Of a stretch of 42,745 bases of DNA, positions 7,740-16,786 are shown piece by piece. Each line of letters begins with the position of its first letter. Within the stretch, counting starts at the first letter, position 1. Source of the DNA: CAZCQG01 sp964500775. Its GTDB lineage: Bacteria; Campylobacterota; Campylobacteria; Campylobacterales; CAZCQG01. The position numbers were made by a program, and so were the translations under genes. The DNA lies in contig CAZCQG010000019.1 in NCBI GenBank assembly GCA_964500775.1, positions 1 to 42,745 on the forward strand. Direction: 5' to 3'. Under the pieces are notes generated by a model. It did not search any database, was not told the origin of the DNA, and saw only the letters and a program-made list of their open reading frames with translations.

Positions 7740-9353
7740 ATGATTATTTTTTCGAGATTATTTCCTATTTGTATCGCTGTTTTTTTCTTTTTTACTCAGA
7801 GCGTTTTCGGAGAGACGAAGATAGTGCTTAGCGAGAGCGAAAAAGAGTATTTGAAGAATCTAGGGACTGTCAAGATGTGTGTCGACCCTGATTGGGAACC
7901 GTTTGAGAAGATAAATAAAAACGGTGAGCACGAAGGGATAGGTGCCGATTTGGTGCGGCTAGTTTTTTCACGCGCAGGGGTGGCACTAGAGCTGTATCCT
8001 ACGAAAGATTGGGATGCGTCGATCGAAGCCTCTAAAAGCGGAAAATGTCATATTATGAGCTTTCTCAATAAAACAGTAAAAAGGGAAGAATGGCTCACGT
8101 TCACCGACCCGATTTTTTATGACCCCAATGTCCTTATCACTAGAGAAGAGCACCCTTTTATCTCCGATCCCCAAAGTCTCTATGATGAGACGATAGTATT
8201 TCCCGTGGGCACCTCTATGGAAGAGCGGGTGAGGCGAGACTATCCGAATCTAAAGATTTTCCTCGTCCAAAGCGAGGCGGAAGCCATAGATGCGGTTTCA
8301 AACAAAAATGCCGATATGACGATGCGTTCGCTCATAGTCGCCGCATACACCATAAAAAAAGAGGGGCTTTTTAATCTCAAAATAGCGGGACAGCTCCCAA
8401 ATTATACCAATGAGCTTCGAATAGGCGTACTCAAAACAGAACCGATGTTACAAGAGATACTCAATAAAGCGGTCAAGACAATCACTCCGCAGGAGCGGGA
8501 ACAAATCGTAAATAAACACATCTCTATCAAGGTACAAAAAGGGATAGATTATAAACTCATCGGCGAGATTATCTTTGTATTTCTACTGATTCTTTTAGCG
8601 GGATATTATTGGAATCGCAAATTGAAAAGCGAAATAAAAAAAGCGACGCAAAAAATAGAGGAGCAGAATAAAATCATACTCGATAGGACGAGAAAAGCGG
8701 CGATGGGGGAGATGATAGCGGTCATCGCACACCAACTCAAACAACCGCTCTCTTCTATCGGACTGCTTACCGAGCTAGTCAAAGAGAGCGAGGATGCCGA
8801 AGAAAAAGGGCAACACGTCGATAAGATGAGTGAGCTGGTGGAGTATATGTCGCAGACTATAGACGGGTACTTGAAGTTTTTCAATCCCAACCAAAAACCC
8901 GAAATATTTTTTGTCGCGCACGCTATTGCTTTGGCGATAAAAATGACGCAAAATAAACTCAACAGAAGAAACGTAACCCTTGGTACGGAAATCGATGAAA
9001 CAATCCAAGTGTTTGGTTTTACAAAAGATATAGAGCAAATCGTCTCAAATATCGTCTCAAATGCGAGCGATGCCGCAGAGGAGAGAGAAGTAAAAAATCC
9101 TAGGATAGAGGTGAGACTCTCACGGCGCGGGGAGAATGCGATTTTAGAGATTCATGATAATTGCGGCGGGATAGAAGATTCGATTTTAAATAAGGTGTTT
9201 GATCCCTATTTTTCGACCAAAGGAGAAAAAGGGAGCGGTATAGGTTTAAGTCTCGTAAAAATGCTCGTCGAGGAGCGGCTCAAAGGGGCTATAAAGGTGT
9301 ACAACAATAATGAGGGCGCAAGCTTTGAGATAACGTTACAAACGGCAAAATAG
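7740..9353 (+). CDS. Sensor histidine kinase with periplasmic SBP_bac_3 sensor
   Basis: The ATG at 7740 is preferred over an upstream one because it follows GGAG and starts a clean signal peptide (MIIFSRLFPICIAVFFFFTQ). It gives 537 residues. About 25-250 form a family 3 solute-binding domain (VKMCVDPDWEPFEKIN, then GIGADLVRLVF), as in amino-acid binding proteins and EvgS-type sensors. One membrane helix at about 268-287 leads to a coiled coil, an H-box AHQLKQPLSSI (H331), and a HATPase_c domain with DNCGGI and GSGIGLSLVK. It probably senses a small periplasmic ligand. No cognate response regulator is adjacent. The stop is immediately followed by the end of the convergent PilZ gene, leaving no room for a terminator. 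Confidence 0.85.
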   Translation: MIIFSRLFPICIAVFFFFTQSVFGETKIVLSESEKEYLKNLGTVKMCVDPDWEPFEKINKNGEHEGIGADLVRLVFSRAGVALELYPTKDWDASIEASKSGKCHIMSFLNKTVKREEWLTFTDPIFYDPNVLITREEHPFISDPQSLYDETIVFPVGTSMEERVRRDYPNLKIFLVQSEAEAIDAVSNKNADMTMRSLIVAAYTIKKEGLFNLKIAGQLPNYTNELRIGVLKTEPMLQEILNKAVKTITPQEREQIVNKHISIKVQKGIDYKLIGEIIFVFLLILLAGYYWNRKLKSEIKKATQKIEEQNKIILDRTRKAAMGEMIAVIAHQLKQPLSSIGLLTELVKESEDAEEKGQHVDKMSELVEYMSQTIDGYLKFFNPNQKPEIFFVAHAIALAIKMTQNKLNRRNVTLGTEIDETIQVFGFTKDIEQIVSNIVSNASDAAEEREVKNPRIEVRLSRRGENAILEIHDNCGGIEDSILNKVFDPYFSTKGEKGSGIGLSLVKMLVEERLKGAIKVYNNNEGASFEITLQTAK

Positions 9354-11228
9354 CTACTCTTTTACTATCTCTCCGCTGCCGAGTTTTTTTATCTCTATGA
9401 CTAGCTCTTTTTGTCGGGAGTAGATGTACTCAAGCAACACCTCTTCGTTATGCTTTTCGGGTTGGATATTGACGACGACCTTTTTGTATCCCTCGCCGTT
9501 CACTATCGCGATCACTTCCCCCGCGCTCTCCATAACGACGGTGTCGTTTTTGTACCCTTTGATGGGAAGCTTGCAAGAGATCCAAGTTTTTGCATTGAGG
9601 ATCCCCGCCCCTATGTTGCTACGAAATCTTAATGCTATGGCTTGCACGGATACATCCATTAGCTCACCGGTGTAGGCGAGTTTGGCAAATTTCATCATCA
9701 CGGGAATCCTAAGGTCGCATTGCACTCTGATATGGGTACGCGCATTAGCGCTAAAATCGATGAATTTTGGTTCATGGATTACGGTAAAAGGGCTTTTGGC
9801 ATCGACGTATTTTACTTTCGCCTCCATATCTTTTGGAAATGATGCCGACTGGATAATGACGTTTTTTTCTATATTCATCACACACTTTTGGGTGTTTTCC
9901 GAAAAGATGTAGAAATTACCGTCTTTGATTTTTAATACCTTGGAAGAGGAGTTGATGCTTAGCCCTTTGTAGGTATTGAGTAGTTTTAGCGGGTGTTTGT
10001 TGACGAATATATCTTCCAAGTACGCTTTTGCCCGCTTCGTATCGTCTTGTCCATACTCTTCGAGTGAAGATTTTTTATAGTAGACGTAGAGCGAATCTTG
10101 TTCGGTGAATTTTTTTTGATATAGCCTCTCGATAATATTTAACGAATCATCCACGCCGATCTCTTGAAGAACAAGGATAAAAACATCCAAAAACGGAATA
10201 ATTCCCGCGGAGAACTTGTGGGAAAAAACGGCTTGGAAAAGTAACCGTATGTTTTGTTCGGATTGTTGGATGGATTCTTTGGTCGTGATAAAAAGTAGAT
10301 AATCTTTGTACCAGTATGTATAAGGGAGACGGGGCATATTGGCTTCAAGGACGTTATTGAGCTCTTTGAGAAAATCAAAATAGACTTCGCTTCCGTACTG
10401 ATCGATGATTTTTTGAGAGTTGTCGATTTTGAGGCAAACTACCGGAGTACCCGCCTCTTCAGAGCTATCGTGCGCCAAGCGTTTTTTGAGCATTTGGACG
10501 AACTCGATTTTGCTTAGCATATCGTGCTTGTCTTGGATGCGTATGTTTTCCCCGAGCTTGATGAAAAGCTCTATTTCCTCATCCGTATCGGCGAGGATTT
10601 TTGTTTCTCGAAGATAAAGGGTGTCGTTCAAATCGTTTTTTAATGCGACCAAGCGGTTTTTTAGAGGAGTTTGCGCCGTTTTTTCACTGTCTATCGCCTC
10701 GTCGATAGCGCTCAATTCACTTGCTTTGAGGTACTCTTTGAGTGCCGTGTTAGCAAGCAGCGTTTTATTATTTTTTTTGACAAGGAGAAAATGTCCGAGG
10801 TTTTCAACGATTTTTTTATTGAGGTCGTTTTGGATTCTCTCCCCCCGTTTTTGAGACATCGAAACAAGCGATTTTTTCAAACTCTCCAAGATTATTTTTT
10901 TATCCGATTGCGTCGAGAGGACATCGTTTATCCCCTTTTCAAGGGCAAATTTCATTATTTCGTAATTCTTATGTTCGTCGCAAAAAAGTATAATATACAA
11001 AGACGACGCACTAGAGATGATTTTTGCGATCTTTTCTGCGAGGGAGTTTGAGAGGGTTTGTATGTCAAAAACAAGTAGATGCGTTTTTATCGCGGGGCAC
11101 TTTTCTACTCCTATCTTGAGGATTTTTCCCGTGTGCGAAGCGAAAAGCTCGTAGAGCGTTTCATTTGGCTGTTCGTCGAAGACGTACACGGTGTGAAATG
11201 TTTTAAAATGCTTTAAAATTGCATCCAT
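9354..11228 (-). CDS. Receiver-like / degenerate GGDEF / PilZ-like protein (copy A)
   Basis: A 624-residue cytoplasmic protein whose function I cannot name. Residues 1-125 look like a response-regulator receiver: acidic D18-E19 after strand 1, D55 at the end of a strand (HLLVFDIQ), then ILFCDEHKNYEIMKFALEKG. Residues about 230-330 look GGDEF-like (LKIDNSQKIIDQYGSEVYFDF), but the GGDEF site itself reads YWYKDYLLF, so cyclase activity is not expected. From about 492 a PilZ-like domain has the R497-x3-R501 pair and DVSVQA (D525) in place of D/NxSxxG. The gene is paralogous over its whole length to the gene at 11761-13641. It may be a c-di-GMP-responsive or phosphorylation-responsive effector. 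That role is inferred. Confidence 0.6.
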   Translation of the reverse strand: MDAILKHFKTFHTVYVFDEQPNETLYELFASHTGKILKIGVEKCPAIKTHLLVFDIQTLSNSLAEKIAKIISSASSLYIILFCDEHKNYEIMKFALEKGINDVLSTQSDKKIILESLKKSLVSMSQKRGERIQNDLNKKIVENLGHFLLVKKNNKTLLANTALKEYLKASELSAIDEAIDSEKTAQTPLKNRLVALKNDLNDTLYLRETKILADTDEEIELFIKLGENIRIQDKHDMLSKIEFVQMLKKRLAHDSSEEAGTPVVCLKIDNSQKIIDQYGSEVYFDFLKELNNVLEANMPRLPYTYWYKDYLLFITTKESIQQSEQNIRLLFQAVFSHKFSAGIIPFLDVFILVLQEIGVDDSLNIIERLYQKKFTEQDSLYVYYKKSSLEEYGQDDTKRAKAYLEDIFVNKHPLKLLNTYKGLSINSSSKVLKIKDGNFYIFSENTQKCVMNIEKNVIIQSASFPKDMEAKVKYVDAKSPFTVIHEPKFIDFSANARTHIRVQCDLRIPVMMKFAKLAYTGELMDVSVQAIALRFRSNIGAGILNAKTWISCKLPIKGYKNDTVVMESAGEVIAIVNGEGYKKVVVNIQPEKHNEEVLLEYIYSRQKELVIEIKKLGSGEIVKE

Positions 11229-11287
11229 TTGTTGACAATCTCGACTTTTAAGTGAATAGAATTTTTACTATTAAATAGGATTTCCAT

Positions 11288-11293
11288 TATAAA
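11288..11293 (+). promoter_or_regulatory. Candidate -10 (TATAAA) for the hoxW-like gene
   Basis: The 102-bp gap between the divergent PilZ-type gene and the protease gene is AT-rich. TATAAA lies 43 bp before the chosen ATG. A TTGACA at 11232-11237 could instead pair with a poor -10 (AATAGA). Both are weak candidates, and I infer only that the protease has its own promoter, separate from hoxEFUYH. Confidence 0.22.
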
Positions 11294-11330
11294 GTAAAAT
11301 CATAAAAATAAAGGATTGACGATAGAGAAT

Positions 11331-11777
11331 ATGAATGACAACCGAAAAAAAACCTTTGTATTTTTTTACGGCAATACGCTGCGCGAGGATGATGGCATAG
11401 GGTATTGTTTGTATGAAGCATTTCTAGAGGAGGGGTTTGCGCAAACCGCGCTTTACTACTCTTTGCAACTGCTTCCCGAGGCAGCCGAGCTGTTTTGCGA
11501 ATTTGATGCCATAGTATTCGTAGATGCCGCTATGGGCGATGAGGTGGGGAGGGTGATGACAAAAACACTCGAAAAAAGCGGTGAGGAGACGATACACGAA
11601 CTCTCCCCCGAAGGGCTAGTGCAGTTATCCAAAGAGCTTTTTGGATTCCGAGGGAGCGGCTATATTTTCACGGTACAAAGTGATCGGTTTGCATACAAAG
11701 AGGAGCTTTCAATGCCTATGTGCGAGCGGTTTCCCGCGATTAAACGGGCATTGGCGACATTTATTTCGACCCTTTGA
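11331..11777 (+). CDS. hoxW: Hydrogenase maturation endopeptidase (HoxW-like)
   Basis: A Ni-dependent endopeptidase of the HyaD/HybD/HoxW family that trims the C-terminus of the [NiFe] large subunit. FFYGNTLREDDGIGYCLYEAF near the N-terminus matches the family signature GNxLxxDDGxG, and IVFVDAAMGDEVG gives the second conserved acidic stretch. The expected metal-binding His is less clear. The ATG at 11331 gives 148 residues. An in-frame TTG at 11316 is rejected because AAGGA directly abuts it. The only hydrogenase large subunit in the window is HoxH, so that is the likely substrate. The gene is separated from hoxH by a kinase and one PilZ-type gene, and its 3' end overlaps the convergent second PilZ-type gene by 17 bp. 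Confidence 0.82.
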   Translation: MNDNRKKTFVFFYGNTLREDDGIGYCLYEAFLEEGFAQTALYYSLQLLPEAAELFCEFDAIVFVDAAMGDEVGRVMTKTLEKSGEETIHELSPEGLVQLSKELFGFRGSGYIFTVQSDRFAYKEELSMPMCERFPAIKRALATFISTL

Positions 11778-13641
11778 GCATCGCTCCGCCGAGTTTTTTT
11801 ATCTCTAGGATGAGCTCTTTTTGTCGCGCATAGATATACTCAAGCATATAGGTGTCAAACGGCGCTTTGGGGGCTATATTTACGATAGTTTTATAATGAC
11901 TTTCGGATTCTATGATCGCTATGACTTCGCCCTCTATCTCCATCCTCGCTATGCCGTTTTCATGCCCTTGCAAGGGGAGATTGAAGGCGAGTTTAACGCG
12001 CGTGTTGATGATGTTTTTGCTGATTCTGCTTTTGTATTTTATCGCGACGGCTTGGATGGAAATATCGAGAATCTCGCCCGTGTATGCGAGGCGTTGGGCT
12101 TGGAGCGTGATGGGGATTCGTATATCGCATTGGACTCTTACGTGCTGCCTTTCGTTGGCGCTAAAATCTAAAAATCTCGGGTTGGTTAAAATCGCGAACG
12201 GCTCTTCGTGGTCGATATACTTCACGTCCGCCTCCATATCTTTTGGAAAGTCGACCGACTGGAGGACGACGCTTTTTTCTATGTTCATTACGTATTTTTG
12301 TATATTTTCGGTTTTTACGTAAATTGCCCCCTCTTTGATTTTGAGAATCTTGGAGTGGGTGTTGATGCTAAGACCCTTGTAGATGTTGAGAAGCTTCAAA
12401 GCATGCTTTTTCAAAAAGACGTTTTCGAGATAGAACATCGTCCTTTTCTCTTCGTCGCAGCTATAGGTCATATGGGAAGATTTGTGGTAGACCAAAAACT
12501 TTGTGTCGCTCTCTTGAAATTTTTTATAATACAACCTCTCTAAAATTTCCAAGGTATCGTTCAGGGTAAGCTCCGTGACGCTCAAGACATAGAGCTCCAA
12601 AAAAGGGATGATGTCGTAGGGGAATTTAAACAAAAACAGTTTTTCCAAAAGTACGTCACTTTGCTTTTCGAGATTCTTCGAAGTGGAGTTATCGGCGATA
12701 AAGATGATGTAATCTTTCTCCCAATATGTTTGCGGCGTATCCCCGAGATGCTCTTTTAAAAAAGGGTTGAGCGCGTTGAGAAAATCAAAATAGCCGTCAT
12801 TCCCGAATTCCCCGATTATTTTTTGGCTATTCTCTATCCGCACACAGACTATGGGTGTTTCTTTACGATCTATTGCTCGGGTGATGAGGGTGTTTTTGAG
12901 ATGCTCGACGAATCGTAGCTTACTAAGCGCATTTGCGTCGATTCCGAGTTGAAAAGATTTGTCGATTTTAAAAAAAATATCGATCTGCTCGCTCTCATCC
13001 CCGAGTATTTTCGTATCGTGCAAAAAAAGATCGTCTTTGCCGCTATTCTCGATGGACACTATAGCTTGATTGGTATAACTCCCTCTGCCGTACTCTTTGA
13101 GGCGTATTCCTTTGCAGATATGTTCTATGTCGTCGGTGTGCAAAAATCGCTTCATAGGGGCGTTGGCATGGATAGGTTTTCCATTTTTCTTGAGGACGAA
13201 AAAGTGCTCGATATTTTCAATGAGCTTTCTATTGAGTTCCTCTTTGAGCCTTTGATTCCTTTTTTGAATCATCCCCGAGACGATTCTCTTTATCGATTTA
13301 TATACCGTAGCTTCGTCGCTCTCTACATGGAGAATATCTGAAATATGATTATTAAGACCGAATTTTAAGATTTGGTAGTTTTTATGTGCATCGCAAAAGA
13401 GGATAGCATTGAGATACAAAGAGTTTGCAAGGAGTTCCTGCAATTTTTGGAGATATTCACTCGTTATCTTTTCTATGTAAAAAATAGCCAAATGCGTTTT
13501 GAGCGAATCTACCGTCTCAAACGAGTGATCCTCGATATTTTCAGATATTTTCCCTATCGTAGAGCGGATAGAGATTTGTTTTGATTCGGTACTCACGTAA
13601 GAGACGTGAAAATTTTTGAGCGATTCTACAAGTTTTTCCAT
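11761..13641 (-). CDS. Receiver-like / degenerate GGDEF / PilZ-like protein (copy B)
   Basis: A 626-residue paralogue of the 9354-11228 protein, collinear throughout. In the receiver-like N-terminus the acidic pair is lost (T18-E19) and the strand-3 acceptor position is Y55 (HLAIFYIEK) where copy A has D55. This copy therefore looks like a pseudo-receiver. The middle domain reads VRIENSQKIIGEFG with YWEKDYIIF at the GGDEF position, so it is not catalytic. The PilZ-like end keeps RQHVRVQCD and LDISIQA. The ATG at 13641 follows TTGGA. The two paralogues lie in the same orientation with the hoxW-like gene inserted head-on between them. Function is unknown. Confidence 0.6.
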   Translation of the reverse strand: MEKLVESLKNFHVSYVSTESKQISIRSTIGKISENIEDHSFETVDSLKTHLAIFYIEKITSEYLQKLQELLANSLYLNAILFCDAHKNYQILKFGLNNHISDILHVESDEATVYKSIKRIVSGMIQKRNQRLKEELNRKLIENIEHFFVLKKNGKPIHANAPMKRFLHTDDIEHICKGIRLKEYGRGSYTNQAIVSIENSGKDDLFLHDTKILGDESEQIDIFFKIDKSFQLGIDANALSKLRFVEHLKNTLITRAIDRKETPIVCVRIENSQKIIGEFGNDGYFDFLNALNPFLKEHLGDTPQTYWEKDYIIFIADNSTSKNLEKQSDVLLEKLFLFKFPYDIIPFLELYVLSVTELTLNDTLEILERLYYKKFQESDTKFLVYHKSSHMTYSCDEEKRTMFYLENVFLKKHALKLLNIYKGLSINTHSKILKIKEGAIYVKTENIQKYVMNIEKSVVLQSVDFPKDMEADVKYIDHEEPFAILTNPRFLDFSANERQHVRVQCDIRIPITLQAQRLAYTGEILDISIQAVAIKYKSRISKNIINTRVKLAFNLPLQGHENGIARMEIEGEVIAIIESESHYKTIVNIAPKAPFDTYMLEYIYARQKELILEIKKLGGAMLKGSK

Positions 13642-13805
13642 ACGTTTCCAAGGATAATATGATTCATAAATTAAAATATAATATGAGAAAATATTTATAG
13701 TTTTAATTATAAGTATATTTGCTAAAAAAATCTTATAGACAAGGGGAGTTTTTAGGGGAGATTTTGTAATCTTTATTTAAAAGCTAGACCTAAAGGGTTG
13801 ATTGG
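13642..13805. promoter_or_regulatory. AT-rich divergent intergenic region
   Basis: This 164-bp gap separates the minus-strand PilZ-type gene and the plus-strand PAS kinase. It is very AT-rich, with several TATAAT-like and TATATT-like words on both strands (for example around 13675-13720), and should hold the two divergent promoters. No operator palindrome or terminator stood out. Confidence 0.35.
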
Positions 13806-15278
13806 ATGCAGGGTTTAAACGATAAAGAGATTTTGAGTATTTTGGACAATACTCCCGATGCCATAGCGCTCGTGGATTTTGAGACGAATTTTTTGGCGGT
13901 GAATAAAGAGTATGAGATTCTCACCGGATTTAGCGAGAGGGAGCTTTTAAAATTATCGTGCAAGAAGCTCACGCACCCCGAAGACCTTCCGTTTGTCGAA
14001 GAGAATAACGAAATACTTCGTAAAACAGGGATCGTGCGAGGTTTTAGAAAGCGGTGCAGAAACAAACAGGGTGAGTTTATCCATGTGGAGATGAATCTCA
14101 AGGTCTATGCAGACGACAGGGTGATAGTCTCAACGAGGGATATTTCCCAAGGTGCGCTAGCGAACCAAAAAATAAAACTTTTTAGAAAGATGCTCGACCA
14201 CTCTCAAGATACCGTTTTCGTCGTACGGATAGAGGATGCGCGAATAATTGACGTGACGCTTGCGGGATGCCGAAAGCTCGGATACGACAAAGAGGAGATG
14301 CTGAAACTCTCCGTTCGAGATATTATGCCCTATGACCTAAATCTCACGGAATGGAGCGGTTTTGTCGAGAATCTTCAAAAAAAACAAATGAATAAATTCC
14401 GTGATTTTCACAAGAAAAAAGACGGATCGCTTTTGCCCGTGGAGGTGGTGATAAATTTTAGCGAAGAGGATGATAGTAGCTACTTGGTATTGGTCGCGCG
14501 AGATATTAGCGAGATAGTCGAATCCGAAAAAAAAGAGGAGATGGCGCGGATGGAGGCGGAAGAGAGCAAGAGGATAATGCTTTTTCAGTCAAGACAAGCC
14601 GCGATGGGGGAGATGATCTCGATGGTGGCACACCAATGGCGACAGCCTTTGAATGTTTTGGCGTTGATGTTTTACAATCTAAAAGACGCTTTTGCCGATA
14701 CGAATTGCATCAACGAGGAGGCAAAAAAACTCTACGTCTCTATCGATGAGCAGATAAAAGAGCTCTCCGGTACGATAAACGACTTTACCCATTTTTTTAA
14801 AATGGAGAAGGAATCAAAACCCTTTGAAGTGGGGAGTGTTTTTAAAAAAATCAAGAAGATATATTCAAGTACGTTTCACGGTAAGAACATCACTTTAAAT
14901 ATCGTCTGCAATGAAAAAATCTATCTCAAAGGGAGGAGCGGCGAGCTAAGCCAAGTCCTCGCAAACCTCATAACCAACAGCGCCGAAGAGCTCTTGGAGG
15001 CAAACTCTGCGTCACGGATAATCACACTTGATGCAAGAATTCAAAATGATGAAGCGCTTATTTCCGTGAGCGATAACGGAAGGGGCATACAAGGGGAGAA
15101 TCCCGACTATGTATTTGATCCCTACTACAGCACCAAAGGGCAAAACGGCACGGGACTAGGACTGTATATGTCTCGAAAAATCGTAACGCAGTATTTTAAC
15201 GGTGAGATGTATGCGATGCCCAGCGAAGAGGGGGCGGTTTTTGTTATTAAGATTCCTTTAGCGGAAACTCAAGGGTAA
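13806..15278 (+). CDS. Cytoplasmic double-PAS sensor histidine kinase
   Basis: A 490-residue kinase without membrane segments. The first PAS domain spans about 8-120 (ILDNTPDAIALVDFETNFLA and LTHPEDLPFVEENNEIL), and the second about 125-240 (MLDHSQDTVFVVRIEDARII). A coiled coil follows, then the H-box AHQWRQPLNVLALMF (H276) and HATPase_c with SDNGRGI, FDPYYSTKG and GTGLGLYMS. All catalytic boxes are intact. PAS sensors often bind heme, flavin or small molecules, and no ligand can be assigned here. The 3' end overlaps the convergent heme-type kinase by 32 bp. No response regulator lies alongside. Confidence 0.85.
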   Translation: MQGLNDKEILSILDNTPDAIALVDFETNFLAVNKEYEILTGFSERELLKLSCKKLTHPEDLPFVEENNEILRKTGIVRGFRKRCRNKQGEFIHVEMNLKVYADDRVIVSTRDISQGALANQKIKLFRKMLDHSQDTVFVVRIEDARIIDVTLAGCRKLGYDKEEMLKLSVRDIMPYDLNLTEWSGFVENLQKKQMNKFRDFHKKKDGSLLPVEVVINFSEEDDSSYLVLVARDISEIVESEKKEEMARMEAEESKRIMLFQSRQAAMGEMISMVAHQWRQPLNVLALMFYNLKDAFADTNCINEEAKKLYVSIDEQIKELSGTINDFTHFFKMEKESKPFEVGSVFKKIKKIYSSTFHGKNITLNIVCNEKIYLKGRSGELSQVLANLITNSAEELLEANSASRIITLDARIQNDEALISVSDNGRGIQGENPDYVFDPYYSTKGQNGTGLGLYMSRKIVTQYFNGEMYAMPSEEGAVFVIKIPLAETQG

Positions 15279-16743
15279 AAAGCGCACCCTTTTGGGTGTT
15301 GGAAACGGAGATGTTTCCGCCGAAGTGCTCTTCGATGATGAGTTTGCATATCGGCAATCCCAAGCCCGTCCCCGCACTCCCTTTGGTGGAGTTGTATTTT
15401 TCAAATAGTTTTGAGGGGAGCAGATGCTCGGGGATTCCCCCGCCGTTGTCTTCTATAGTGATGATTCCTTTGGATGCGCTTGCAGTTATTTTGTAGGATA
15501 TGTTTCTCTCCTCGGGCGCGTTGTTTTCGACGAGAGCATCTTTTGCGTTGCTGAACAGATTTAGGATGATTTGTTTAAATTCGTTTGGTGCGCCGTAGAG
15601 CGCAAAGTCATCTTCCGCTTCCCCTTCGAGGAGTATCGATTTAGACATAAACTCATAGCGGAACAACTCTTGTATTTCTAAAATCTCTTTGTACACCGTA
15701 AATCTCGTAAGCTCACTTGAGGGCTTTAAAAAACCTCTAAAGGTATTCATCGTCTCATCCATAAAACGGACGCTCTCTAGAATCTTTGTATTATGACGCA
15801 GTATTTCCGCCTCTTTTTCGGGGGTATTTTCTTCGATCGCCTCTTCGATTAAAGAACTTAACATCGAAACGGAGTGGAGCGGTTGTTTCCATTGATGCGC
15901 GATAGAACCCATCATCTCGCCCATTGTCGCGAGTTTATCTTTTTGGAGAATGAGATCGTTTTGGAGTGCTTGCTCGGTAGCGTAGAATTTTTTCTGCTGT
16001 TTTGCGATGAAAAATATCAGCGAGTATATCGCTACAAAAACCAAAAAGGTAATGGCGGAGTAGAGGTAAAAAAGAGTGTTCGCCTCTTCAAGCTCTTTTT
16101 CCAACGGTACTTTGAGTGTCAGAATCGCACGAATATCCCCGAGTTTTTCGTGGAAACCGTTTGTATCGCCGTACATATCCACCAGCTCTTTAGGGGCGTT
16201 ATTCGGGTCACCGTGACACCGCATACATTCAGGCTCGTTTGTCCCCAGCGGCGTGGCGTAAAAGAGGTAGCGCACCCCGTCTTGCTCGATGATGTCTTCA
16301 TACTCTTTGATGACCCCGTTTTGCATTTTTTTCAAAATCGAAGTTTCAAACACATCGGCTTTATTGAGCGGATTCCTAGGATTTTGCGCGGCGAGTTTGT
16401 AGATGTAGGGTGTCATCCCTTCGTCTTCGATGAGCTTTGTATTGTATTCGTAGATTCTCTTTACGATAAAAGTAGAGGACATTATGGCGGGATTAAAATA
16501 GTCTTTGGTGATGAGTTTGTTGTTTTCTTGCAGATCGTAGATGATATTTTTTTGGACGTCTTGGATGTAGTTGCGTTGCGCTTTGAGATAGAGGAGATTG
16601 AGCTTCAGCTCCTTGTTTGCATCTTTTACGGCAAACTCATAGGTGTACTCTTTGAGGTTTATCACTAGCACTACGTACGCTATAACAAATATGATGGAAA
16701 CATAGAGTGAAAAGCACCCGTAGCCGCATAATTTCAACTTCAT
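15247..16743 (-). CDS. Sensor histidine kinase with c-heme Tll0287-like domain
   Basis: A 498-residue membrane kinase. Helices at about 9-30 and 224-247 bracket a periplasmic domain of about 190 residues that resembles the Tll0287-like/DUF3365 sensor. It contains one c-type heme site, C173-M-R-C176-H177, within PECMRCHGDP. Covalent heme suggests sensing of redox state, oxygen, NO or a similar ligand. The cytoplasmic part has AHQWKQPLHSV (H283), EDNGGGI, KLFEKYNSTKG and GTGLGLPICK, all intact. The ATG at 16743 follows a weak Shine-Dalgarno. Cytochrome c maturation is needed for the heme. The ccdA gene at 29.5 kb is consistent with that capacity in this organism. Confidence 0.84.
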   Translation of the reverse strand: MKLKLCGYGCFSLYVSIIFVIAYVVLVINLKEYTYEFAVKDANKELKLNLLYLKAQRNYIQDVQKNIIYDLQENNKLITKDYFNPAIMSSTFIVKRIYEYNTKLIEDEGMTPYIYKLAAQNPRNPLNKADVFETSILKKMQNGVIKEYEDIIEQDGVRYLFYATPLGTNEPECMRCHGDPNNAPKELVDMYGDTNGFHEKLGDIRAILTLKVPLEKELEEANTLFYLYSAITFLVFVAIYSLIFFIAKQQKKFYATEQALQNDLILQKDKLATMGEMMGSIAHQWKQPLHSVSMLSSLIEEAIEENTPEKEAEILRHNTKILESVRFMDETMNTFRGFLKPSSELTRFTVYKEILEIQELFRYEFMSKSILLEGEAEDDFALYGAPNEFKQIILNLFSNAKDALVENNAPEERNISYKITASASKGIITIEDNGGGIPEHLLPSKLFEKYNSTKGSAGTGLGLPICKLIIEEHFGGNISVSNTQKGALFTLEFPLKES

Positions 16744-16786
16744 CGATAAAACTTCATCTTCTTTTTTGTTTTATCATACCATAAAG

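Noticed and set aside
10320..10480. Active diguanylate cyclase in the PilZ-type proteins
   Set aside because: The GGDEF position reads WYKDY or WEKDY in the two copies. The fold may remain but the catalytic residues do not.
15874..16668. Long plus-strand open frame of 264 codons
   Set aside because: It lies wholly antisense to the well-supported heme-type kinase, has an implausible Phe/Val/Arg-rich composition, and has no ribosome binding site.
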